From contig JAHEIW010000010.1 of assembly GCA_024639185.1 (NCBI GenBank), positions 1 through 60,032 on the forward strand: 60,032 bases of DNA, read 5' to 3'. Source of the stretch: Deltaproteobacteria bacterium (lineage in GTDB: Bacteria; Desulfobacterota; Desulfobacteria; Desulfobacterales; JAHEIW01). Below, one piece after another: positions 51,921 through 59,690 of the stretch. The translations under genes and the position numbers were made by a program. Within the stretch, counting starts at the first letter, position 1; every line of letters starts with the position of its first letter. Below the pieces are notes generated by a model. That model had not been told where the DNA came from. It ran no database searches and saw nothing but the letters and a program-made list of their open reading frames with translations.

Positions 51921-53003
51921 ATGGATTCCATTTTCGAATACATGCAGCGATACGACTTCGAAAACCTGTTTTTCTGCCAGGACAAGGCCCTCGATTTCAA
52001 GGCGGTTATTGCCATCCATGATACCACTCTGGGTCCGGCCACCGGCGGTTGCCGGATGTGGCAGGATTATCCCAGCGAGAGGGATGCGGTTGAAGACGCC
52101 CTGCGGCTGGCAAGGGGTATGACTTACAAATACGCCGCTGCCGGGGTGAATCTGGGCGGGGGCAAGGCGGTGATCATCGGCGACCCCAAACGCACGGATC
52201 GCGAGCCGATCTTCCGGGCCCTGGGCAAATTTATCAATCGTCTGGGCGGCAAATATATCACCGGAGAAGACGTGGGCACTACCCTGCAGGATATGGAATA
52301 TATTCGCATGGAAACCGAGCATGTCGTTACCCTGCCCACCTATTTGGGCGGAGCAGGCGACATTGCCCCCATGACGGCCCTGGGAACGATTCGCGCCATG
52401 CAAGCCTGCTGCAACCGGATTTACGGCTCCGACAGCCTCGATGGGAAACATGTGGCAGTACAGGGGCTGGGGGCAGTGGGTCATAATATGATCGAGCTGC
52501 TGCATGAGCTCGGCGCCCGCTTAACCGTCACAGACATCGATCCTGCCAAAGTGGAAGCCATGACGGCCCGTTTCGGGGCCAGCGCCGTGGAGCCCGATGC
52601 CATCTATGATGTGGATTGCGACATCTTTTGTCCATGTGCCCTGGGCAAAGTGATCAATGACGACAGTCTCAAGCGGTTGAAATGCAAAATCATTTGCGGC
52701 TCGGCCAACAATCAGCTGGCTGAAGAACACCACGGCGACCAGCTGGAAAAAATGGGGCTGGTCTATGCCCCGGACTACATCGCCAATGCCGGTGGCACCA
52801 TCTATGATACCGATCGGCTGGGCGTCGGTGGGGTCAGCCATGAACGCGGCAAGGCCAGGGTGACCCGCATCTATGATAACATGCAGCGGGTGTTTGACAT
52901 CGCTGACCGGGACCAACTGCCGACCTATCAGGCCGCCGACCGTATGGCGGAGGAAAGAATCAGGCAAATTGCCGAGGTAAAAAAATATACGGATGGTTTT
53001 TAA
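51921..53003 (+). CDS. Leucine/valine/phenylalanine dehydrogenase-type amino acid dehydrogenase
   Basis: A 360-residue Glu/Leu/Phe/Val dehydrogenase. The substrate glycine loop is GPATGGCRM, the catalytic Lys is in GVNLGGGKAVIIGDP, and the NAD-binding fold has VAVQGLGAVGHNMIELLHEL. Size (about 360) and motifs fit leucine or valine dehydrogenase rather than the longer glutamate enzymes. It reversibly deaminates an amino acid to the 2-oxoacid that the ferredoxin oxidoreductase encoded upstream can decarboxylate. An AAAGGAGG site precedes the ATG. Confidence 0.9.
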   Translation: MDSIFEYMQRYDFENLFFCQDKALDFKAVIAIHDTTLGPATGGCRMWQDYPSERDAVEDALRLARGMTYKYAAAGVNLGGGKAVIIGDPKRTDREPIFRALGKFINRLGGKYITGEDVGTTLQDMEYIRMETEHVVTLPTYLGGAGDIAPMTALGTIRAMQACCNRIYGSDSLDGKHVAVQGLGAVGHNMIELLHELGARLTVTDIDPAKVEAMTARFGASAVEPDAIYDVDCDIFCPCALGKVINDDSLKRLKCKIICGSANNQLAEEHHGDQLEKMGLVYAPDYIANAGGTIYDTDRLGVGGVSHERGKARVTRIYDNMQRVFDIADRDQLPTYQAADRMAEERIRQIAEVKKYTDGF

Positions 53004-53033
53004 AGACGACATTCGGAAACAATTGGAGGAGAT

Positions 53034-54239
53034 ATGTCAAAAAGTCAAGTGAGCATCGTCAAGACCGAGCCACAACCTGATTACGAAGCCGTGCTGGCCG
53101 CCGTGCGCAAGAGCATTGATCTCATTGGCGGCCTGGATGACATCGTCAAATCGGGCCAACTGGTGTTAATCAACCCCTCTTGGGTGGCCGCTCCAGCCGA
53201 TAAAGAGACCGGGACCTGCACCTGGCCCGAAGTCAGCCGGGCCGTGGCCGATGTGGTCAAAGCGGCCGGCGCACGACCCATCATTGCCGAATCCTCGGCT
53301 GTGGGCGTAGACTGCGAAAAAGTCGTTAAAGAATCGGGGCATGCTGAATTAAGAGACCTGGGTTATGAAGTGGTCAATCTCAAAGATGACAAAACGGTCA
53401 AGCTACCGGTTCCCGGGGGTGGATTGATATTAGACCCCATGCCGGTCTGGGAAACCGTGGATCGGGCTGACGTCATTATTACCGTTCCGGTTTTAAAGAC
53501 GCATGATCAAACCGAGATGACCTGCTCGATCAAAAAACTGAAAGGCCTGCTGCCCGACAAAACCAAACGCGCCTTTCACCAGCAGGGATTATATGACGCG
53601 GTCATCGATTTAATGACCGCCGTCAAACCATCGCTGACCATCGTCGATGCCATCATCTGCCAGGAAGGCATGGGCCCCATTTACGGCGACCCGGTGGAGA
53701 TGGATCTGGTTCTGGCCAGTCGGGACCTGGTGGCGGCCGATACCATTTGCGGGCAGATTATCGGCTATCAGCCGGAAGATCTGAAACTGTCGGTCAATGC
53801 AGCCGAGCGCGGTCTGGGAACTATGGACCCGGCAGCGATTGAGGTCGTTGGCGAAACGGTCGAATCGGTTCAGCGCCGCTTCGTCAGGGCCTCTGAGGCT
53901 GCGCCCAAGGTTACGGTAAATGGTTTCAAGCTGGTTTTCGGGGAGGAAACCTGCACCGGCTGCCGCAACACCGTTTATTCCATTCTTCACCAGCTCGATG
54001 GCGAGGGCAATCTCGATTATCTGGAGAAAATCGCGATTTTAACCGGCGGGGCAGCGTTTCCAGAGGAAGGTGCGGCTAACGGTGTGGTCACGGTGGGCGA
54101 TAAATGTACGCCCAAAGATCGACGCGGTGATCGTCACGCCAAGGGCTGCCCGCCCAATAGCGTAGATGTCGTTCAGGCCATATTGGGCGATCGAGGCGAG
54201 GCCAAACGGACGTATGCCGACGATCCCGATTCCGATTAG
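53034..54239 (+). CDS. DUF362 domain protein
   Basis: A 401-residue DUF362 protein. Family features are VLINPSWVAAPADKETGTCT, ARPIIAESSAVG, ADVIITVPVLKTHDQTEMTC followed by SIKKLKG, and LTIVDAIICQEGMGPIYGDP. DUF362 occurs in Fe-S-linked proteins of anaerobes with no settled biochemical role. The C-terminal region has a few cysteines (CTGCRNTVYS and GCPPN) but no classical ferredoxin motif. It is last in the porGDAB-dehydratase-dehydrogenase operon (30 bases after the dehydrogenase). It ends in TAG. Confidence 0.85.
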   Translation: MSKSQVSIVKTEPQPDYEAVLAAVRKSIDLIGGLDDIVKSGQLVLINPSWVAAPADKETGTCTWPEVSRAVADVVKAAGARPIIAESSAVGVDCEKVVKESGHAELRDLGYEVVNLKDDKTVKLPVPGGGLILDPMPVWETVDRADVIITVPVLKTHDQTEMTCSIKKLKGLLPDKTKRAFHQQGLYDAVIDLMTAVKPSLTIVDAIICQEGMGPIYGDPVEMDLVLASRDLVAADTICGQIIGYQPEDLKLSVNAAERGLGTMDPAAIEVVGETVESVQRRFVRASEAAPKVTVNGFKLVFGEETCTGCRNTVYSILHQLDGEGNLDYLEKIAILTGGAAFPEEGAANGVVTVGDKCTPKDRRGDRHAKGCPPNSVDVVQAILGDRGEAKRTYADDPDSD

Positions 54240-54245
54240 AGTAAC

Positions 54246-54404
54246 TGTCAAAAATAGGTTCCGGTTGACCTCGCTTTTGCTTTAAGAGTCATTGCGAGCG
54301 CAGCGAAGCAATCTAATTAGAGCATCGTAATCCGCTATGGTGGATCAGATTGCTTCGTCGCTGAGCTCCTCGCAATGACAGCATATCGGAACCTATTTTT
54401 GACA
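54246..54404. mobile_element. MITE-like nested inverted-repeat element
   Basis: Perfect 18-base terminal inverted repeats, TGTCAAAAATAGGTTCCG (54246-54263) and CGGAACCTATTTTTGACA (54387-54404), enclose the widespread inner palindrome GTCATTGCGAGCGCAGCGAA ... CGCAATGAC, with AGATTGCTTCGTCGC arms. It has no coding capacity. It sits between the convergent DUF362 and mttC genes, 7 bases after the DUF362 stop. Confidence 0.75.
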
Positions 54405-54444
54405 ACCGCTATCGTCTCCGGTGCAGACCTTGTAAACCTGTACC

Positions 54445-54478
54445 AAAAAAAGCTGGCGGATGATGACATCCGCCAGCT
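54445..54478 (-). terminator. Rho-independent terminator of the mttB-mttC operon
   Basis: A perfect 12-base-pair stem (AGCTGGCGGATG with CATCCGCCAGCT) around a 4-base loop. On the minus strand it is followed by seven T. Between the mttC stop and this stem (54479-54525) there are two further small hairpins (ACGT/ACGT and GGGC/GCCC). The terminator lies 90 bases beyond mttC. Confidence 0.85.
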
Positions 54479-54568
54479 GGCTTACGTCGAAACGTAGGTG
54501 GGCATTCCGAGCCCAGCGTTTGACTTTGACAGCGCCCGTCGCCGCTCTTGTTTAATTTATGTTTGAAC

Positions 54569-55222
54569 TTAACTGGAGGGTTTGGTCAATCGTATGGCTT
54601 CTTCAACCGCTTCGGTGACATCCTGACCATACCCATCCGCCCCGATTAAATCCGCCCATTCCTTCATAACGGCGGCCCCGCCCACCATGGTTTTAACCTT
54701 ATCTCGCATGCCGGCCTCTTTGAGCGCCTCCTCCAGTTTTTTTTGTCTCGCCATGGTGGTGGTCATCAGAGCCGAGGTGGCGATGATATCCGCCTTGAGT
54801 TCTTTGGCTTTTTCAATAAATGTCTCTATGGGCACATCGCAGCCCAAATCATGCACTTCAAAACCATAGACCTCCAACATGGTCCCGACGATGCGTTTGC
54901 CGATTTCGTGGATGTCTCCCTGAACGGTTCCGATCACCACAACGCCCATCTTTTTTTTCGCTTCCTGCCGGGGTATATGTGGATCCAGCACATCCATGGC
55001 CTTTTGCATGGCGGCGGCGGATAGCAGCACTTCCGGTAAGGCGTAATCCTCTTTGGAAAATAAATCACCCACCTTGATCATGCCCTTGGCAAAGCCTTCG
55101 CCGATGAACTCCATTGGATCAAGGCCTTCGGCAATAACCTTGTTAGCAATGTCGACAGCGGCATCGTCGTCACCGGCGACAACAGCTTCTATAGCCGCTT
55201 TAATCAGGTCTTCTTTACCCAT
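54569..55222 (-). CDS. mttC: Trimethylamine corrinoid protein (MttC-like)
   Basis: A 217-residue corrinoid methyl carrier. The cap domain comes first (EALDPMEFIGEGFAKGMIKV-like region at 30-50). The B12 domain has the cobalt-ligand motif GDIHEIGKRIVGTMLEVYGF (about 102-121), then SALMTTTMARQ and VGGAAVMKEWADLIGADGYG. It lies 73 bases downstream of the pyrrolysine-type mttB on the same strand, the usual partner order. It should accept the methyl group from trimethylamine through MttB. A GGAGG site precedes the ATG. No MtbA-like or MtgA-like gene is adjacent, so methyl transfer onward must use an enzyme encoded elsewhere, perhaps the one at 21217. Confidence 0.92.
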   Translation of the reverse strand: MGKEDLIKAAIEAVVAGDDDAAVDIANKVIAEGLDPMEFIGEGFAKGMIKVGDLFSKEDYALPEVLLSAAAMQKAMDVLDPHIPRQEAKKKMGVVVIGTVQGDIHEIGKRIVGTMLEVYGFEVHDLGCDVPIETFIEKAKELKADIIATSALMTTTMARQKKLEEALKEAGMRDKVKTMVGGAAVMKEWADLIGADGYGQDVTEAVEEAIRLTKPSS

Positions 55223-55295
55223 TTTGAAACCTCCAAACCCAATATCTGCGTTACATAGCCTTTCAAAAACATCGCTCTGAGAAAGTCAACTACCC

Positions 55296-56768
55296 TTATT
55301 TATCGACACCCAGTTCCGCTTCGGCGCCCTCGACAATCGATCGAATCGTCGCCAGGACGTCCTCCGGTAATGGATCCGGTTGGTGGGTTTCCAATATTTC
55401 CCTGGCTTTGGCAGAGGCTCTTGCATACAGATCGGTCCCCCCCAGATCTTCCCATTTGGATCGTCTTCTGCGGTCGATCAGGTCCGGCTGGGATTGGGAT
55501 CTCATATGCTTGAGGGTGTGTTTCTGAGCCAGAAAATCCTTGAGCGGCCCGACATCATGAATGACATCCACCGCCAGATTTTCATCATTGACCGGAATTC
55601 CATTTAAAACATGCTTGATCATTCCGGCAAATTCATTATCCATCACCAACTGACCGAAATCTATTGTGACGCCGCTTTCGAGCATCCCCAGGCCGTAAAC
55701 CACGTTGACGCCTGCCAACGCAGCGAGTAGCCCGGTGAGTGTTTTTTCGTGCCCAGCCTGGGCGTCACCCACTTTGCTATCGCCCTAACCACCAGCGGCA
55801 AAGCATGGCAGGGCGTATTTGCGGGCCAACTGAGCCACGCCGGCGGTGATCATGCCGCATTCAGGAGACCCTACCGTTGCCGTTGTGCGCCATAGATCGA
55901 TCGGGCAGGTGGAGCTCCCATATACCACTGGGGCGCCTTTCCGGACCAGTTGATTGAGGACGAGGCTGCCGAGTACTTCGGCATTCAATACCACCAGCGT
56001 TCCGGCCAGTGTCACCGGCGCCGAACCACCGGCCATGGTCATCGATACGATATTAACGGCCAGCCCGGAACGCGCGCCTTCCATAACAATTTCGCAGTGC
56101 TCTCTGGAAAACGTGAGCGGGCTCCCCGGGCAGGTCACAAAAGTCAGCAGGGGACGTTCCCGGAGTGTCTCCTTGCTGCCGACAATGGCGGTCAGCATTT
56201 CGACAATTTTCCTTGAACAGTACCCATTGACCGGACCTAACCAGTGGTGTTTGGACGTATTGGTTAACGAGGCTTCGGCATTATGCAGGGACACGGTTTC
56301 CTGGGGAACGTCATGAGAGACCATAATCCGTTCATAGGTATCCAAATTATCCAGATAATCAACAATCCTGGCGGCATTGACCACATCCGCTTTGACCGTC
56401 TCACGATGTTCACCCGTGTAAGGATCATTGATCTTAATGCCTTCACCGAAATTGGTAAACGTCACCCGGTTTCTTCCCAGCACAACGTCATTTTTAGGAG
56501 TGCGGCCACAGGCCACAAACTGGGACGGCGTTGATTGGATGGCATCTTCGACCACCAGAGGCGGAATTTTGACGATCTTATTTTTCGCGTTCACGAACGC
56601 GCCGGCTCCAGCGAAGACCTCCATGGCTTCTTCGTCATCAACGTAGACACCGGTCTTTTGCAGAACTTCCAGGGTCGCCAGGTGAATGTCCTCAAGCGCA
56701 TCATCGCTGAAGACATTCAGGCTGAATCCACCGGTTTGGACGCTCCCGGCATGTAAACTGCGTTTCAT
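55296..56768 (-). CDS. mttB: Trimethylamine methyltransferase MttB with in-frame UAG (pyrrolysine)
   Basis: Read through one in-frame TAG (55787-55785) this is a 490-codon MttB. The amber is codon 328, in the context LPCFAAGG-TAG-GDSKVGDAQAG. The three full-length paralogs here align there as GTAGCSDAKFPDAQAA, GAAMSDSKIPDAQAA and GGGLTDANFPDAQAG. Thus the TAG replaces one residue and the frame is intact on both sides, including the family C-terminus. This is the position of pyrrolysine in trimethylamine methyltransferases, where Pyl activates the amine for attack by Co(I). A strong AAGGAGG site precedes the ATG at 56768. mttC follows. No pylBCDST genes or tRNA-Pyl were found in the window. 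A simple nonsense mutation is the alternative. Confidence 0.9.
55785..55787 (-). other. Predicted pyrrolysine (UAG) codon
   Basis: In-frame amber codon within mttB. Directly around it the message can form a short hairpin (GGGCG ... CGCCC, about 55785 to 55760), followed by GCCCAGGCTGGGC. Whether this helps recoding is unknown; the sequence is also constrained by coding. Confidence 0.85.
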
Positions 56769-57137
56769 GAATACACCTCCTTTCCAGAGGCTTGCCCGAC
56801 ACCGGGCAATGTCTGTTTTAGCGTTACCATGTATACAACTTTAATAGATGAGCATTTATATAGATCACCATCCTATTTGCATATCAGATAATATATTCTC
56901 ATCTATTTTCATGCAACGTATTAATATGTCAAAGTCCGAATTGTGTGTCAAGAAACATGAATCGCATGAATGTGGATCGGTTGCAAAAAATTTTAAAATT
57001 CCATATGTTGATGAATCGACCCGCACTTTGATCCATGAAGTCAGTACCGAAGGGTAGATTGATCGGTTCGGCACCCTACTTTTCCGATCGCAGAACCTTT
57101 TTTTGATCTGAAGATTTCAGTGTCAAAGGAGTTCAAC
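56769..57137. promoter_or_regulatory. Divergent region between mttB and the second sigma-54 activator, with repeated motif
   Basis: Contains ATAGATGAG (56844-56852) and TCTCATCTATTTTCATGCAA (56897-56916), which can pair. The second is a perfect copy of the motif seen at 40120-40139. No clear -24/-12 site was found for mttB. A 43-residue frame from 56926 to 57057 has no ribosome site and no known family, so it is not called. The region should hold the promoters of both genes. Confidence 0.45.
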
Positions 57138-58898
57138 ATGCGGAAAACACCCAATTATGAACAATTTTTGCAGTTTAGCACCCACGGCGTCATCGCTACC
57201 GATCGGGATGGCCGCATCCGGTTTGTAAACAAACGCGCCAGAGAAATCCTTAAATTTATCAAAACCAAGATGATCGGGGTTCAGATCACAAAGCTATTGC
57301 CCAAAACCAGTGAATTGGTGACCCAGTGCCTGGCAACCGGCAAGCCTCAGTTGGAAAGCCAAATCCAGGGAAAGCGCGTTAATCTGATTGTCAATATCAA
57401 TCCGATCAAAGAAGGCAAAACTGTTAGCGGCTGTGTTTGTAATTTCCTGCGGTTGGATGAATTTGAATCAACCGCCTGGAAACTGGAATCCTTTGACCTG
57501 GTGGATCGGCAATTTAAGACCGTTTTCGAATCCTCTTCGGACGGCATCTGGATTTGCGATAAAAACGGACGGGTGGTTCTGATCAACAGGGCTTCAGAGC
57601 GGCTGGGGGGGATTAAAAGAGAAGATATTATCGGAACCAAGGTCTCCGATCTTGTTAAAAAAAAGAGATTGTACAGCAATTATGTAACCGATGAAGTCAT
57701 TGAAACCAAGCGTGTGGTCAGCCAGTTGCAACATGTAAAAAACACCAAAAAAACGGTGCTTTGTACAGGCATACCGGTTTTCGATCGCAACGATAAATTG
57801 TCAATGGTGGTGATCAATGAAAGGGATATCACCCAATTAGAAGCGCTCAAAGTACAACTGGAGGAGACGCGTAAAGAAAAAGATCGCTATAAAAATGAAC
57901 TGACCGAACTGAGCATGCTCGAATTGAAAAGACAAAAAATTGTCGCTGAAAGCAACCAAATGCGCGACATTTTAAAGACCGCCCTCAAACTTGCGCGCCT
58001 GGAAGTGACTGACATCCTGCTTTTAGGCGAATCCGGCACCGGCAAAGGGCTTTTGGCCAAATTCATTCACAATAACAGCCAGAGAAAAAAGAAACCGTTT
58101 ATTCAGATTAATTGTGCGGCCTTACCCGAAAACCTCCTGGAAGCGGAGCTGTTCGGTTATGAAAAAGGCGCTTTTTCAGGTGCCGACGAGCAGGGCAAGC
58201 CCGGGCTTTTCGAGCTGGCGCATGAAGGCACGCTATTCTTGGACGAAATTGGGGAGCTGCCCTTTTCAGTGCAGGCCAAGCTGTTGAAATATCTGGACGA
58301 TCATGAGGTCCAGCGTTTAGGCGGGATCAAAGCCAAACCCATTGACTGCATCATCATCGCCGCAACCAACCAGGATATCGAAAAATTTGTAAGACAAAAA
58401 AAGTTTCGCAAGGACTTATTTTATCGCCTTAACATTTTAACCATCAAAATCCCGCCCCTGCGGGAGCGCCCGGATGATATTTTTGAATTGGCCAACAGCT
58501 TTTTACGCCATTACAATCGCAAATATAAGCAAAAGAAAAAACTCAATCCCCTGGCCCTATCCTTATTGCAGGGCTACTCTTTTGCCGGAAATGTCCGTGA
58601 ACTCAAAAATATTATTAAAAAGGCGGTAGTCATGAGTGAAGGGAATGTGATCGATACGGTTATATTAAGCAGCATCGGCAAGGAAGTGCTTGAAGACCGT
58701 TGGAAGGTGAGAGGGGCAGATAAAAAAATAAATAATCTGGTGGATATGCTTTCGGCGCTCGAAAAAGAGATGCTAAAAAATGCCATGCGGCATTGCAAGT
58801 CAACACGTGAGATGGCCCATTTTTTAAACATCAGTCAGCCGACCGTTGTACGAAAGCTTAAAAAGCATCGGCTATCACGGTCAATCATTCAGACCTGA
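57138..58898 (+). CDS. Sigma-54-dependent activator with two PAS domains
   Basis: A 586-residue enhancer-binding protein. Two PAS-like domains lie at about 8-120 (GVIATDRDGRIRFVNKRARE) and 130-250 (GIWICDKNGRVVLINRASER). The AAA+ domain has Walker A GESGTGKG (about 297-304), the sigma-54 loop as GAFSGA instead of GAFTGA (about 344), and Walker B TLFLDEIGEL. A C-terminal HTH follows (TREMAHFLNISQPTVVRKLK). The ATG at 57138 with AAAGGAG 7 bases upstream is preferred over a GTG at 57120. It is divergent from mttB-mttC and probably regulates them in response to an amine or redox cue. The Ser in the loop may lower activity but occurs in functional proteins. Confidence 0.9.
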   Translation: MRKTPNYEQFLQFSTHGVIATDRDGRIRFVNKRAREILKFIKTKMIGVQITKLLPKTSELVTQCLATGKPQLESQIQGKRVNLIVNINPIKEGKTVSGCVCNFLRLDEFESTAWKLESFDLVDRQFKTVFESSSDGIWICDKNGRVVLINRASERLGGIKREDIIGTKVSDLVKKKRLYSNYVTDEVIETKRVVSQLQHVKNTKKTVLCTGIPVFDRNDKLSMVVINERDITQLEALKVQLEETRKEKDRYKNELTELSMLELKRQKIVAESNQMRDILKTALKLARLEVTDILLLGESGTGKGLLAKFIHNNSQRKKKPFIQINCAALPENLLEAELFGYEKGAFSGADEQGKPGLFELAHEGTLFLDEIGELPFSVQAKLLKYLDDHEVQRLGGIKAKPIDCIIIAATNQDIEKFVRQKKFRKDLFYRLNILTIKIPPLRERPDDIFELANSFLRHYNRKYKQKKKLNPLALSLLQGYSFAGNVRELKNIIKKAVVMSEGNVIDTVILSSIGKEVLEDRWKVRGADKKINNLVDMLSALEKEMLKNAMRHCKSTREMAHFLNISQPTVVRKLKKHRLSRSIIQT

Positions 58899-58975
58899 AT
58901 TTTGCATTAAAATTACTGTGAAGTGGAGATAATAGTGACAGCAAGTCAATCAAACTATGAAAGGAGGTATAAATC

Positions 58976-59623
58976 ATGTTAGTAAAATCCAGGATGAGCA
59001 AGTATCCCCTGACCATCGGCCCAGAAGAGTCCCTTTCAGATGCACATAAATACATGCTTGAGCAAAATGTTAGACATTTGCCTGTCGTAAAACCGGATGA
59101 TAAGGTGCTCGGATTGATTGCTGAAGATGATCTGCTCAAAGCCCAACCGTCCAGTGCGACCTCATTGAGCGTCTGGGAAATTCATCATCTGCTGATGGAA
59201 GTTAAAGTCAAAGCCGTCATGGTACGGGAGGTTATCACCACAACCGAAGATACCCCGATTGAGGAATCCGCTCACATCATGCTTGATAAAAAAATCGGTT
59301 GTCTGCCGGTTCTGCGGGATGACAAACTGGTGGGTATCATCACCGAAAGTGATATTTTCCGCACCTTTATGGAGTTGTTTGCCGCCCGTGAAAAGGGCCT
59401 GCGAATCACCCTTGAGGGACCGAACAAGGCCGGGGAATTAGCGAAAGTTACCAAGGCAGTGGCGGATGAAGACGGCTACATATCCGCGTGCGGCACTTTT
59501 CACCTGGAAGATACCGCTAAAAAAGGCATTATTCTCAAAGTTAGAAATGTCGACCGCGATACACTAGTCAATGCGTTGTCAAAGATTGAAGGATCAATAG
59601 TCACCGACATTCGCAAGATCTAA
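58976..59623 (+). CDS. CBS-pair and ACT domain protein (AcuB-like)
   Basis: A 215-residue protein with two CBS repeats: residues 1-60 (MSKYPLTIGPEESLSDAHKY, HLPVVKPDDKVLGLIAEDD) and 78-135 (MVREVITTTEDTPIEESAHI, GCLPVLRDDKLVGIITESD). An ACT-like domain is at 142-215 (LRITLEGPNKAGELAKVTKA). CBS pairs sense adenine nucleotides and ACT domains bind small ligands such as amino acids. The layout matches the AcuB-like proteins found in many anaerobes. AAAGGAGG precedes the ATG. It lies 78 bases downstream of the sigma-54 activator; a shared role is possible but unproved. Confidence 0.88.
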   Translation: MLVKSRMSKYPLTIGPEESLSDAHKYMLEQNVRHLPVVKPDDKVLGLIAEDDLLKAQPSSATSLSVWEIHHLLMEVKVKAVMVREVITTTEDTPIEESAHIMLDKKIGCLPVLRDDKLVGIITESDIFRTFMELFAAREKGLRITLEGPNKAGELAKVTKAVADEDGYISACGTFHLEDTAKKGIILKVRNVDRDTLVNALSKIEGSIVTDIRKI

Positions 59624-59663
59624 CCACCGCATTGACAAAAACACTCTTAATACCTGAATTTTT

Positions 59664-59690
59664 CACGAGCCGGACGCTTTCAAATGCTTG
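59664..59690. repeat. Truncated edge of element E1
   Basis: CACGAGCCGGACGCTTTCAA (59664-59683) and the next seven bases resemble the left edge of E1 copy 1 (CACGAGTCGGAGGCTTCCAT at 39914-39933), with the rest absent. The edge runs directly into the start codon of the hydrolase gene. Confidence 0.4.

Noticed and set aside
54246-54404. CRISPR-like or tRNA-like structure in the DUF362-mttC gap
   Set aside because: There are no regular direct repeats with spacers. The structure is fully explained by nested inverted repeats.
55296-55772. Separate 158-residue protein starting at a GTG after the amber codon
   Set aside because: The GTG is the Val in GDSKVGDAQ inside the continuous MttB frame. There is no ribosome site, and the family alignment runs straight through the TAG.
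56926-57057. 43-residue coding frame between mttB and the second activator
   Set aside because: There is no ribosome site or recognisable family, and it overlaps the expected promoter region.
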